Positions 52,806 to 61,522 of a stretch of 64,000 bases of DNA are shown piece after piece; the first letter of the stretch is position 1; every line of letters starts with the position of its first letter. Where the stretch lies: NCBI GenBank assembly GCA_964493505.1, contig CAZBNP010000003.1:1-64000 (forward strand), read 5' to 3'. This DNA comes from Chryseosolibacter sp964493505 (GTDB lineage Bacteria; Bacteroidota; Bacteroidia; Cytophagales; Cyclobacteriaceae). The translations under genes were made by a program, and so were the position numbers. A model generated the notes under the pieces. The model made no database searches, had not been told where the DNA came from, and saw only the letters and a program-made list of their open reading frames with translations.

Positions 52806-55109
52806 ATGGCCGGAAAACACCGCTCCTTTTTCGGGAGTCTTAAACAGCGAGTAGGACGATATTACAGGCGACACGGTTTTCTGAAGTCAGCGGTGGTATG
52901 TGCCGGAATTGTTGCTGTCGGTTTTTCTGCGCTGATCGCGGCCTTTGTTTTCCTGGTGTGGGTCGGATTTTTTGGCGCGTTGCCTACCCGGGAACACCTG
53001 AAGGAAATTCATCACCCTATCGCCAGTGAGGTTTACAGCGCTGACAGCGTATTGCTCGGACGGTATTATCTTCAGGACCGAACACCCGTAGATTCAGCCG
53101 ACATTCCGGCGAACCTCCGGCACGCCCTGATCGCCACCGAAGACGTACGATTCCTCCGGCACGAAGGGATCGATGTCACAAGCCTCTTTCGGGTACTGGT
53201 GAAGACACTGCTGCTTCAGAAAGAATCGTCGGGGGGCGGGAGCACGATCACCCAACAGCTGGCCAAGAATCTATTTCCCCGGCGATCGTACACGATGCTG
53301 TCGCTTCCGATAAACAAGGTGCGCGAAATGATCATCGCCACCCGCCTGGAAAAGGTGTACACCAAGGACCAGATATTGGTCCTCTACCTGAACACCATAC
53401 CGTTTTCCGATAACACCTACGGCGTCAAAACCGCCGCTGATCGCTTTTACTCGGTGCCGGTGAGAGATCTGACCATTGATCAGTCGGCGATGCTGATAGG
53501 AATGCTGAAAGCCACGCATAGTTATAATCCTCGGATTTTTCCCGACAGGGCGAAACTGCGCAGAGACCTGGTGATTGCTCAGATGGAGAAGTATCAATTC
53601 ATTTCCGCCGATGAAAAACGGATTTCACAGGAAAGGCCACTTAAACTCAATTACAACAACGTCGGCCACAACGCCGGCCTGGCGCCGTACTTCCGCGCCC
53701 ACCTCCGGAGCGACCTGCTGCGCTGGTGCGATGAGCATCGAAAAGCAGATGGAAGCGCATACAACCTTTACACCGACGGCCTGAAGATATATACGACCAT
53801 AGACTCACGGTTGCAATCCTATGCGGAAGCTGCCATGCGAAAGCAAATGAAGAGTCTGCAGCAAACCTTCGCCGCCCAACTGAACAAAAAGCAACTGGAT
53901 GATGCGGCACGTCGCCGGCTGAAACAACTGCCCCAATACAAAGAACTCGTGGCATCCGGGCTTCCGGAGGTGGAAATTACCGCGATGATGAAGAAGCCGG
54001 TAAAAACGAAGATTTATACCTGGGACGGAATCAAGGAAGCAGAGATGAGCCTGCTCGACTCCGTCCGTCACCATTTACAGTTCCTTCAGGCGGGGGTACT
54101 GGCGATGGAGCCTGGTACAGGGCATGTCAGAGTATGGGTGGGCGGAATTGATCATCGTTTTTTTCAATACGACCATGTGCGGCCCACGACGAAGCGTCAG
54201 GTAGGGTCCACGTTGAAACCTATCCTTTACGCGGCGGCGCTGGAGGAGGGCATCGGACCCTGTACCTACATCTCGGCGGGTAAGACGGAATATACAAACG
54301 TCGACTCCTGGACGCCGCAAAACGCCAACGCTGAGACCTACGACAAGAAATACTCGATGGAAGGAGGACTGTCAGGCTCTGTCAACACCGTGTCTGTGAG
54401 GCTGCTCGAAAAGACGGGGATCAGTGATGCAATCGCTATTGCGCGAAAAATGGGGATCTCCAGCGAGCTTCCCGCCGTTCCCTCACTCGCGTTGGGAACA
54501 CCGTCGATCTCCATGATGGAGATGGTAACTGCGTATGCAACACTAGGTAATGATGGCGTACATGTTCAGCCTCGCTACCTCCTCGCTATCGCCGACCACG
54601 ATGGCAACCTGCTTGAAGCGCTGGGAACTGTTGAAAAGCCGGACAGGGCGATATCAAAAGAGAGTGCTCAAATGATGGTCCACATGCTGAAATCGGTTGT
54701 CAGTGAGGGTACAGGATCTTCTTTGCGAACAAGGTTTGGCGTACACAATGACGTGGCCGGAAAAACCGGTACAACTCAGCTCAACGTCGATGGATGGTTT
54801 ATGGCTATTACGCCGCGGCTGGTGGTCGGTACTTGGGTGGGTGCCGACGACCCGCGACTTCATTTCAAAAGCACCAGCCTCGGGCAAGGTGCGGCAACAG
54901 CATTGCCTATTACGGCTTATTTTCTCCAGAGTATAAACAGGGATAAAACGCTGCGGAAGATTGCAACGGCCAGATTTCCCGCGCTTTCCCCAGAACTTCA
55001 GGACGAACTCGATTGCAGAACCTCGAAGTCTGACCTCAATATCTTCCAGCGTATCTTTAAGAAAAAGAAGAAAACGAAAGCCAGGAAATTCCGCGGAGTT
55101 GAAGAGTAG
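52806..55109 (+). CDS. Class A penicillin-binding protein (transglycosylase/transpeptidase)
   Basis: 767 aa from ATG 52806. An upstream in-frame start at 52692 would translate the intergenic heptamer repeat, so it is rejected. A cytoplasmic tail and a membrane helix (about 27-55) precede the GT51 domain, with the catalytic Glu in ATEDVRFLRHEGID (about 112) and STITQQLAKNLF, KVYTKDQILVLYLNTI. The transpeptidase has the SxxK serine in GSTLKPIL (about 468), SVN in SGSVNTVSV and KTG in AGKTGTTQ (about 653). Known: polymerises and cross-links peptidoglycan. The C-terminus is a short basic tail (KKKKKTKARK). Confidence 0.95.
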   Translation: MAGKHRSFFGSLKQRVGRYYRRHGFLKSAVVCAGIVAVGFSALIAAFVFLVWVGFFGALPTREHLKEIHHPIASEVYSADSVLLGRYYLQDRTPVDSADIPANLRHALIATEDVRFLRHEGIDVTSLFRVLVKTLLLQKESSGGGSTITQQLAKNLFPRRSYTMLSLPINKVREMIIATRLEKVYTKDQILVLYLNTIPFSDNTYGVKTAADRFYSVPVRDLTIDQSAMLIGMLKATHSYNPRIFPDRAKLRRDLVIAQMEKYQFISADEKRISQERPLKLNYNNVGHNAGLAPYFRAHLRSDLLRWCDEHRKADGSAYNLYTDGLKIYTTIDSRLQSYAEAAMRKQMKSLQQTFAAQLNKKQLDDAARRRLKQLPQYKELVASGLPEVEITAMMKKPVKTKIYTWDGIKEAEMSLLDSVRHHLQFLQAGVLAMEPGTGHVRVWVGGIDHRFFQYDHVRPTTKRQVGSTLKPILYAAALEEGIGPCTYISAGKTEYTNVDSWTPQNANAETYDKKYSMEGGLSGSVNTVSVRLLEKTGISDAIAIARKMGISSELPAVPSLALGTPSISMMEMVTAYATLGNDGVHVQPRYLLAIADHDGNLLEALGTVEKPDRAISKESAQMMVHMLKSVVSEGTGSSLRTRFGVHNDVAGKTGTTQLNVDGWFMAITPRLVVGTWVGADDPRLHFKSTSLGQGAATALPITAYFLQSINRDKTLRKIATARFPALSPELQDELDCRTSKSDLNIFQRIFKKKKKTKARKFRGVEE

Positions 55110-55114
55110 CGTTT

Positions 55115-55432
55115 CTACCAGGTCTTCATTCCCAGCAGGAATTCGTCTTCGGCAGGTGGTTCCGTCTCCTTATTGTTCTCCTGCGACTCGATGAAATCTT
55201 CGAGTGTCGTGAAGAAGCGGAGTCTGTATTTCCAGATAAGCTTGCTGCCGACTGCCTCTTTGAACGAGCGGATCTTCACATTGTCGTCGAGCCAATAAAG
55301 ATCATGGATATCCTGCCCTGCGGCCCCTCCTGTATTGCCCGGCATGAAATTCACATTCGACGACTGAAGTCTTCTCAGAACTTCCTCGCGAAAATCTGCC
55401 TTGCCTGTAATATATACTGTAATCCAACCCAT
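55115..55432 (-). CDS. Small conserved-looking protein of unknown function
   Basis: 105 aa. It begins MGWITVYITGKADFREEVLR, then a mixed region with GNTGGAAGQDIHDLYWLDDN, then a helical segment (SFKEAVGSKLIWKYRLRFF) and an acidic tail. No signal peptide or known domain. It ends 5 bp after the end of the PBP gene in the opposite direction. The composition is like real coding sequence and no competing frame is better. Function unknown. Confidence 0.6.
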   Translation of the reverse strand: MGWITVYITGKADFREEVLRRLQSSNVNFMPGNTGGAAGQDIHDLYWLDDNVKIRSFKEAVGSKLIWKYRLRFFTTLEDFIESQENNKETEPPAEDEFLLGMKTW

Positions 55433-55542
55433 AATTTAGTTCTCTGTAACTATAACGCAACGTTGCCATCTTAGTTTCATTCCCTCCATTAATCTTACTT
55501 CAATTCTCCTGATTTTATTATCTTCGACAGAAGACCGACGGT

Positions 55543-56004
55543 ATGATGACCTTTATATTTTCTCTCGCCTTTCTCGTCCTTCAGGACGTCATTCCCTTCA
55601 AGCCCGCCGACGAGTTTGAAATCAAACTCGATTATCATTTTCAATCCCGCCCTCTGTCCGATCACACAACCGTCGTGCTCAATCCGCAGACCAGGAACAG
55701 CGCCAGCATCGGCGTACTTCCTTATCTGAAACTCGATATAAAAATGCTGGCCCTTCCCGGCGATAGGACAAGAATAACGATTGCAGACAACCACAACCCA
55801 CGCGCGAGCAATAAGCGCGTCAGCGTTAATTCAGTGTTAACACTCGACCTCGGCTTTACCGTTGATATGATAGACCGCGTAAAGCCACACCTTTACACCA
55901 TTACCTTTCTCAACGCAGAACGCGAACCGATAAACAAGATCGTGATCCTGATCGAAGCGGATGGATCATTCCTTGTCAACGGCGAGAAACGGGGAAAATT
56001 TTAG
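55543..56004 (+). CDS. Hypothetical exported beta-rich protein
   Basis: 153 aa. A short hydrophobic N-terminus (MMTFIFSLAFLVLQ) could be a signal peptide. The rest alternates strands (FEIKLDYHFQSRPL, YLKLDIKMLALPG, HLYTITFLNAERE, KIVILIEADGSFLV). No domain was recognised. It lies 71 bp upstream of the PIG-L gene and is divergent from the small gene at 55115. It may belong to the envelope. Confidence 0.6.
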   Translation: MMTFIFSLAFLVLQDVIPFKPADEFEIKLDYHFQSRPLSDHTTVVLNPQTRNSASIGVLPYLKLDIKMLALPGDRTRITIADNHNPRASNKRVSVNSVLTLDLGFTVDMIDRVKPHLYTITFLNAEREPINKIVILIEADGSFLVNGEKRGKF

Positions 56005-56075
56005 CCTACTAATTTTTTACCGATGGTTGCGTTTGAACCGTCGATAAGCGTTAAACTTGTGTTAAAACTTACGGA

Positions 56076-58586
56076 ATGAGATCGTTTTCATTACTGATAT
56101 TCCTCCTGCCATTCATAAGTATTGCACAACCGACGCGCCAGCCCGACGCTGCCGAAATCCAGTTGAAGCTAAAGAAGCTGAATTTCCTGGGATCAGTGCT
56201 TTACGTTGCGGCCCATCCCGACGATGAGAATACGAACGTTATCGCCTATCTCTCCAACGAAAGGCTTGCGACAACAGGATACCTCTCTCTTACACGCGGC
56301 GACGGGGGACAAAACCTTATCGGCCCCGAAATTCGCGACCAACTCGGACTCATCAGAACGCAGGAATTGCTCGCGGCACGACGGATCGACGGTGGGCGGC
56401 AGTTCTTTACACGCGCGATTGATTTCGGCTTCTCAAAGTCGGCCGAAGAAGCATTTTCGGTGTGGGGAAGGGACGCGGTATTATCTGATGCTACCCGCAT
56501 AATCCGACAATTCCAGCCCGATATCGTCATCCGCAGATTCCCTCCGGATTCACGGGCGGGCCATGGGCATCACACCGCGTCGGCAATCGTCGCGGAAGAG
56601 GTATTCGACCTCGCTGCAAACCGTGATGCCTTTCCCGGGCAAGTCAGAGAATTTGGAACCTGGCGGGCTAAACGCCTGTACACCAACACAGGCAGGTGGT
56701 GGAATGTGTCAGTCGACGAGAAAACTGAAGGCGTCATCACCCTCGATGTAGGAGGATACAACCCCCTGATGGGGAAGTCGTATTCGGAGATCTCGGCACT
56801 CAGTAGCAGTCAGCACAAAAGCCAGGGATGGGGACGGCGTGGATTGCGCGGATATCGTCCCGAGTATTTCGAACACATGAAAGGCGTGCCCGCGCAGGAA
56901 GATATTTTCGAAGGTATCGATACATCGTGGCGACGCGTGAAGGGAGGCGCGGCGGTCGGGAACCTGGTAGAACGCGCCATCGCCGGGTTCGACCCGCGAC
57001 AACCGTCAGCATCTGTGCCCCTGCTGCTGCAGATAAGAGAACACATCAAGGCACTCGATGGCGGGGTATGGACCGGCCGCAAGGTGCGGGAAGTGGAGCA
57101 ACTCATCGTCGACTGTCTGGGCCTCTATGTGGAAGTGACCGCTTCTCACTACCAGGCCGCACCCGGCGCACCGGTCGCCGCGACAATAGAGCTCCTCAAC
57201 AGATCGAATCACCCCGTGCGCGTTACCCGCATCGGATCGAAGATGCTGCAATGGGATTCCGTTTTCACGGCTGCATTGGTGAGTAACCGCCCCAACGCCA
57301 TCGACGTACGCGCCAGTATCCGGAAAGACGCGGGATTCTCCGATCCCTATTGGTTAAGAGAAGAGCATACTACCGGACTGTTCACGGTACAGGACGAACG
57401 TATGATCGGAATGCCGGAAAACAACCCTGCCGTTGAATTTACTTTGGATATCGAACTATCCGGCGAACGGATCACCCTCACAAGACCGTTGATCTACAAA
57501 TGGGTTGATCCCGTCAGGGGTGAACTCTGGAGGCCTCTCGAGATCGTTCCTCCGGTTACTGTAAATCTGTCGGAAGACGTGATGGTGTTCGGAACACAAC
57601 AACCCCGCGAGATGAGTTTGTTGATCAGATCGTCGAGCGATGAACCCGTGCAGGGAACAATGAGATTTGAGGTGCCAAAAGGCTGGCGGGCAGAGCCGGC
57701 GTCGACTCCGTTTGCACTCGCCGAACGCGGTGCGGAGGCTCCGGCGACGGTTACCGTGTATCCTTCTTCAGCGGAACATGTTGGGACTGTGAAAGCGATT
57801 GTCAATGTCAACGGTGTGGATTTTGACCGGGCGCTTCAGTTGATATCGTACGACCATTTTCCTGTTCAGACATTGCTGCCACGCGCGGAAGCAAAAGCTG
57901 TCCGTATCGATTTGAAGAAAGCCGGCGAAACGGTTGGCTACATCGCTGGCGCGGGCGACGACCTCCCCTCGGCGCTGCGCAATATGGGGTATAGGGTTGT
58001 GGAGCTAAACAGCGGTGATATTACGCCGCATAACCTTGCAGGATTAGATGCTGTTGTGCTCGGTGTTCGCGCACTCAATACCAATGAGCGTGCCCGCTAT
58101 TTCATGCCTGCTGTTCTTGAATATGCCCGGAATGGGGGTACGGTTATCGTGCAATACAATACCAACTTACGAAGGCAGACCGAACATTTTTCTCCATTTC
58201 CCCTGGAAATAGGGCGCGACCGGGTTACGGATGAGACAGCTGAAGTCAGAATACTGAAACCCGATCACCCGGTGATGACCACACCGAATAAGCTCACGGC
58301 GAAAGACTTTGATGGGTGGGTGCAGGAACGGGGTCTGTACTTCCCATCCCGGTGGGACAACGCTTTCGAACCCGTGCTGTCGATGAACGACCCCGGCGAA
58401 AGTCCAAAAGATGGTAGCCTGCTCGTTGCACGGTATGGATCGGGCTACTATGTTTACACCGGTATTTCATTCTTCAGGCAGTTGCCCGAAGGCGTTCCCG
58501 GTGCGTACAAACTGTTCGCGAATCTCGTATCTTTGGGTAAGAGTGGAAGAGCAGGCGTACCGCGGTCGCGGGAAAAAGGGAAATGA
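56076..58586 (+). CDS. Large PIG-L family deacetylase
   Basis: 836 aa. The signal peptide is about 1-18 (ending SIAQ). A PIG-L/LmbE domain at about 40-300 has the zinc and catalytic motif AAHPDDE (His47, Asp49, Asp50) and the second motif GHGHHTAS. A long extension of about 500 residues contains NEW3-like beta domains and a glutamine-amidotransferase-like end (AVVLGVRALNTNERARYFMP, GTVIVQYNTN). Known: the family removes N-acetyl groups from sugars. The signal peptide places it in the periplasm or outside. A symporter gene pair follows, suggesting release and uptake of an amino sugar, which is inference. Confidence 0.88.
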   Translation: MRSFSLLIFLLPFISIAQPTRQPDAAEIQLKLKKLNFLGSVLYVAAHPDDENTNVIAYLSNERLATTGYLSLTRGDGGQNLIGPEIRDQLGLIRTQELLAARRIDGGRQFFTRAIDFGFSKSAEEAFSVWGRDAVLSDATRIIRQFQPDIVIRRFPPDSRAGHGHHTASAIVAEEVFDLAANRDAFPGQVREFGTWRAKRLYTNTGRWWNVSVDEKTEGVITLDVGGYNPLMGKSYSEISALSSSQHKSQGWGRRGLRGYRPEYFEHMKGVPAQEDIFEGIDTSWRRVKGGAAVGNLVERAIAGFDPRQPSASVPLLLQIREHIKALDGGVWTGRKVREVEQLIVDCLGLYVEVTASHYQAAPGAPVAATIELLNRSNHPVRVTRIGSKMLQWDSVFTAALVSNRPNAIDVRASIRKDAGFSDPYWLREEHTTGLFTVQDERMIGMPENNPAVEFTLDIELSGERITLTRPLIYKWVDPVRGELWRPLEIVPPVTVNLSEDVMVFGTQQPREMSLLIRSSSDEPVQGTMRFEVPKGWRAEPASTPFALAERGAEAPATVTVYPSSAEHVGTVKAIVNVNGVDFDRALQLISYDHFPVQTLLPRAEAKAVRIDLKKAGETVGYIAGAGDDLPSALRNMGYRVVELNSGDITPHNLAGLDAVVLGVRALNTNERARYFMPAVLEYARNGGTVIVQYNTNLRRQTEHFSPFPLEIGRDRVTDETAEVRILKPDHPVMTTPNKLTAKDFDGWVQERGLYFPSRWDNAFEPVLSMNDPGESPKDGSLLVARYGSGYYVYTGISFFRQLPEGVPGAYKLFANLVSLGKSGRAGVPRSREKGK

Positions 58587-58607
58587 GTTAAAACCAAACC
58601 TCCTGTC

Positions 58608-58727
58608 ATGAGTGATTCTGAAAAACCACCGCTGTTCAAATCCTGGTCCGGATGGTATAGGCTCGTGCTCGGAGTACTGTTCATACAAATTATCCTTTAT
58701 TACCTACTAACCGTCGCCTTTACATGA
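58608..58727 (+). CDS. 39-residue membrane protein coupled to the sodium symporter gene
   Basis: Frame 58608-58727 encodes 39 residues: a polar N-terminus with Pro and Trp residues (KPPLFKSWSGWYR) and one hydrophobic helix (LVLGVLFIQIILYYLLTVAF). It starts 21 bp after the PIG-L gene, and its stop overlaps the symporter's ATG (ATGA). Known: several SSS-type transporters are preceded by a small membrane partner. Too short for most gene finders. Function is inferred from position. Confidence 0.7.
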   Translation: MSDSEKPPLFKSWSGWYRLVLGVLFIQIILYYLLTVAFT

Positions 58728-60409
58728 AGACGATCGATTGGATTGTACTCCTCCTGACCATCCTGTTCATTGTTATTTACGGCACGTGGAAAACGAGGCG
58801 TACAACGACGATGGAGAGCTACCTCAAAGGCGACAATAGTCTGAAGTGGTGGATGATGGGCATTTCGATAATGGCAACGCAGGCCAGCGCCATCACGTTC
58901 CTGTCTACCCCCGGTCAGGCAATGGAAGACGGGATGCGGTTTCTTCAGTTCTACTTCGGTTTGCCACTGGCGATGGTGATCATTTCAGTCACGATGGTTC
59001 CGATTTACTATCGGCTTAAAGTCTACACGGCATACGAGTATCTTGAGGGCCGGTTTGATCTGAAGACGCGTTCACTGACTGCTTTGTTGTTTCTTGTCGG
59101 CCGGGGTTTGTCGGCGGGTATTACATTGTTCGCCCCGGCACTGGTGCTCTCCACGATCCTGGGACTTCCCATCATCCTGACGACTATTTTTATCGGCACG
59201 CTCGTGATCGTGTATGTGGTATCAGGCGGCACAAAGGCCGTGAGTATCACACAACGCCAGCAGATGGCGGTGATCATGGGTGGGATGCTGTTGGCAGGTG
59301 TCCTGGCTTTTCTTCTGATACCCGAAGAGGTGAGTTTCATGGACACTGTGCGAATTGCGGGCGAGATGGACAAGATGAACCTTGTCAACCTGGAGTTTGA
59401 TATCTCTGACCGCTACAACATTTGGTCCGGGCTGATTGCCGGAACGTTTCTGTTCTTGTCTTATTTTGGAACGGATCAGTCACAGGTGGGAAGGTACCTC
59501 GGTGGCGCCTCTATAACGCAAAGCCGGCTCAGCCTGATGTTCAACGGGTTGTTGAAGATCCCGATGCAGTTCATTATCCTCTTTATCGGTGTGCTCGTGT
59601 ACGTGTTTTATCTGTTTATTCAACCACCGATCTTTCACAACCGCGTGCTGAAAGAACGAGCGATGCAAACCGTTCATGCTGATTCGCTGCGATATTACGA
59701 AGAGCAGTTCAACGTGGTGTATGCGCAAAAGCGAATAGCCGTCGACAATCTTGTTTCCGCTATTCAGAAGGATGACGAGTCGTCTATTGCGACAGCCAGC
59801 GCAGCGGTGAAGAAATATCAGAAAGAAGAAGCGGGCTTGCGCGACAATGTTAAGGCTACCATCGCGAAGGCGATACCCAACGCGAAGACAAGAGATACCG
59901 ACTACATGTTCCTCAATTTCGTTCTATCCAATCTTCCAAACGGTGTTATCGGTTTGTTGCTGGCGGTTATGTTCAGCGCGGCGATGTCGTCAATGGCGGG
60001 CGAGCTGAGTGCGCTGGCGTCTACCACGTCCGTTGATATTTACAAACGCTCTTTCAAGCCCAACGCCTCCAACGCGCATTACCTTGCGATGTCGAGGGTG
60101 TTTACCGTGATGTGGGCTGTGCTGGCTATGATCTTCGCGATGCTGGCTAATTTTGCTGAAAACCTGATACAGTTTGTAAATATTGTCGGTTCACTCTTCT
60201 ACGGTACTATACTCGGTATTTTCCTTACGGCGTTTTACATCAAAAGAGTAGGGGGGACGGCAGTGTTCATAGCCGCGATTGTTGCCGAATGCGTTGTCGT
60301 GTATTTCTATATGTTTACCGACGTGGCGTATCTGCTGTACAATATTATCGGTTGTGTGACAGTGATGGTATTGGGAGTTTTGGTGCAGGGAGTAGTGCGG
60401 AAGGCATAG
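58724..60409 (+). CDS. Sodium:solute symporter family protein
   Basis: 561 aa with about 13 membrane helices. SSS family features: the early GISIMATQASAITFLSTPGQ region, RFDLKTRSLTALLFLVGRGL, and LLLAVMFSAAMSSMAGELSA. An unusual charged, coiled-coil-like insert of about 90 residues lies between membrane helices (about 305-395: HNRVLKERAMQTVHADSLRY to AIPNAKTRDTDYM). Known: the family imports sugars, amino acids or organic acids with Na+. Coupled to the 39-aa gene; downstream of the PIG-L gene. The substrate is unknown. Confidence 0.93.
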   Translation: MKTIDWIVLLLTILFIVIYGTWKTRRTTTMESYLKGDNSLKWWMMGISIMATQASAITFLSTPGQAMEDGMRFLQFYFGLPLAMVIISVTMVPIYYRLKVYTAYEYLEGRFDLKTRSLTALLFLVGRGLSAGITLFAPALVLSTILGLPIILTTIFIGTLVIVYVVSGGTKAVSITQRQQMAVIMGGMLLAGVLAFLLIPEEVSFMDTVRIAGEMDKMNLVNLEFDISDRYNIWSGLIAGTFLFLSYFGTDQSQVGRYLGGASITQSRLSLMFNGLLKIPMQFIILFIGVLVYVFYLFIQPPIFHNRVLKERAMQTVHADSLRYYEEQFNVVYAQKRIAVDNLVSAIQKDDESSIATASAAVKKYQKEEAGLRDNVKATIAKAIPNAKTRDTDYMFLNFVLSNLPNGVIGLLLAVMFSAAMSSMAGELSALASTTSVDIYKRSFKPNASNAHYLAMSRVFTVMWAVLAMIFAMLANFAENLIQFVNIVGSLFYGTILGIFLTAFYIKRVGGTAVFIAAIVAECVVVYFYMFTDVAYLLYNIIGCVTVMVLGVLVQGVVRKA

Positions 60410-60421
60410 GGTGCTGAACTC

Positions 60422-60596
60422 TGGGTTCCTCGTTTGGAGGAACGTATGAATCAGGAGTTCTCACATTGCCCTTTTCCCTTTGCCTATTGCCCTTTGCCCT
60501 TTGCCTATTGCCTATTGCCTATTGCCTATTGCCCTTTGCCTTTTGCCTTTTGCCCTTTGCCTATTGCCCTTTGGCTTCCAACTAGTTCCTCCTTTG
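60422..60596 (+). repeat. Dispersed heptamer-core repeat, copy C
   Basis: A left block contains a perfect stem GTTCCTC / GAGGAAC (60425-60443) and the sequence CGTATGAATCAGGAGTTC. The core is 16 head-to-tail heptamers of TTGCCTA, TTGCCCT and TTGCCTT (60466-60577). The right block is CCAACTAGTTCCTCCTTTG. The flanks match copy A (49531-49627, minus strand), but the core is about three times longer. It lies between the convergent symporter and glycosyltransferase genes, ending 8 bp before the latter's stop codon. Confidence 0.75.
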
Positions 60597-60604
60597 ACTT
60601 TGTA

Positions 60605-61522
60605 TCAGTTCCCGTCAACTTTCAACAGTTTGCTGACGTCGGTGAGGCCGTGTTTTTTTCTCCAGATCCTGATTTGTGTTCCTTTCTTATGCCAGAAGCG
60701 CAGGGAGGCGGGATCGATTTTCCATTTCAGCAGCAGTGACCGAATTGGATTATAAAGTATATATCTCAGTCTTCTTCCGGTGGGCCAGGTATAAAGCATG
60801 GGTTCCTGGCGAACCAGCATAGCGGTGAGCTCGCGTGCTGAGTAATCTTTCTCGTTCTTCACCCGTTCCATATACACAGGATGCGGGCCCACATCATGGT
60901 AGTTTTTCTCGGCCCAATGAAATTTCAAACCCGTGAGGGAAGGGACGATTTCGAATTTCAGACCCGCGAACTGAGCTTGCCGGAAGAAGTCGACACGGGG
61001 ATAGGAATATGTCTCGTTAATATTTTTCCAGTATCCGATCTTGTCGACAATACTCTTCCGGTGAACCACGGCCGTCGCCTCCGGTGGTATCGGGAGTGAT
61101 GGCAGCAGAGGTATGTCAGCTTTGGAGTGGGTAAACGAGTAGACCCACTGAATAACCGAGAACACGATGTCGGCGTTGGACCTTTGCAGGTGTGCTATCG
61201 TATCCTCTAGATGGTTAGGCAGCCAGATGTCGTCGTGGTTGAGATAAGCGATGTATTCACCCTTTCCCCTTCGTATTCCCTCGTTGTTGGGTCTGCTCTG
61301 ATATCCCGAGTTCTCCGGCAGGTTGTACCATTTCACGCGTGGATCACGGCTGAACGACCGGACGACCTGCTCCGTATGATCGGTACAACAATCGCCGATC
61401 ACCCATAGCTCAAACGCACTGTATGTTTGCCAAAGCACGCTTTCGATCGCATACTTCAGGGTGTCCGCTCTATTGTATGTGGCGATCACTACCGTTACCA
61501 GCGGTTTTGATTCGCTATTCAT
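60605..61522 (-). CDS. Glycosyltransferase family 2 protein
   Basis: 305 aa. The GT-A start KPLVTVVIATYNRADTLKYA is followed by the pattern ELWVIGDCCTDHTEQVVRSF and a DxD-like motif in YLNHDDIWLPN. No membrane helix is visible, so it is cytoplasmic and uses an activated sugar donor. Its start overlaps the stop of the upstream oxidoreductase (ATGA), so the two are co-translated. That suggests the oxidoreductase makes or modifies the sugar that is transferred, which is inference. Product glycan unknown. Confidence 0.9.
   Translation of the reverse strand: MNSESKPLVTVVIATYNRADTLKYAIESVLWQTYSAFELWVIGDCCTDHTEQVVRSFSRDPRVKWYNLPENSGYQSRPNNEGIRRGKGEYIAYLNHDDIWLPNHLEDTIAHLQRSNADIVFSVIQWVYSFTHSKADIPLLPSLPIPPEATAVVHRKSIVDKIGYWKNINETYSYPRVDFFRQAQFAGLKFEIVPSLTGLKFHWAEKNYHDVGPHPVYMERVKNEKDYSARELTAMLVRQEPMLYTWPTGRRLRYILYNPIRSLLLKWKIDPASLRFWHKKGTQIRIWRKKHGLTDVSKLLKVDGN

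Noticed and set aside
60466..60577. CRISPR-like array
   Set aside because: Units are 7 bp with no spacers, and no cas genes are near.
60434..60755. Open frames translating the heptamer array into PFAYCPLPIAY-like repeats
   Set aside because: Period-7 DNA cycles through all three frames, so repeats stay open by composition. The frames overlap the end of the GT2 gene and have no domain or ribosome-binding site.
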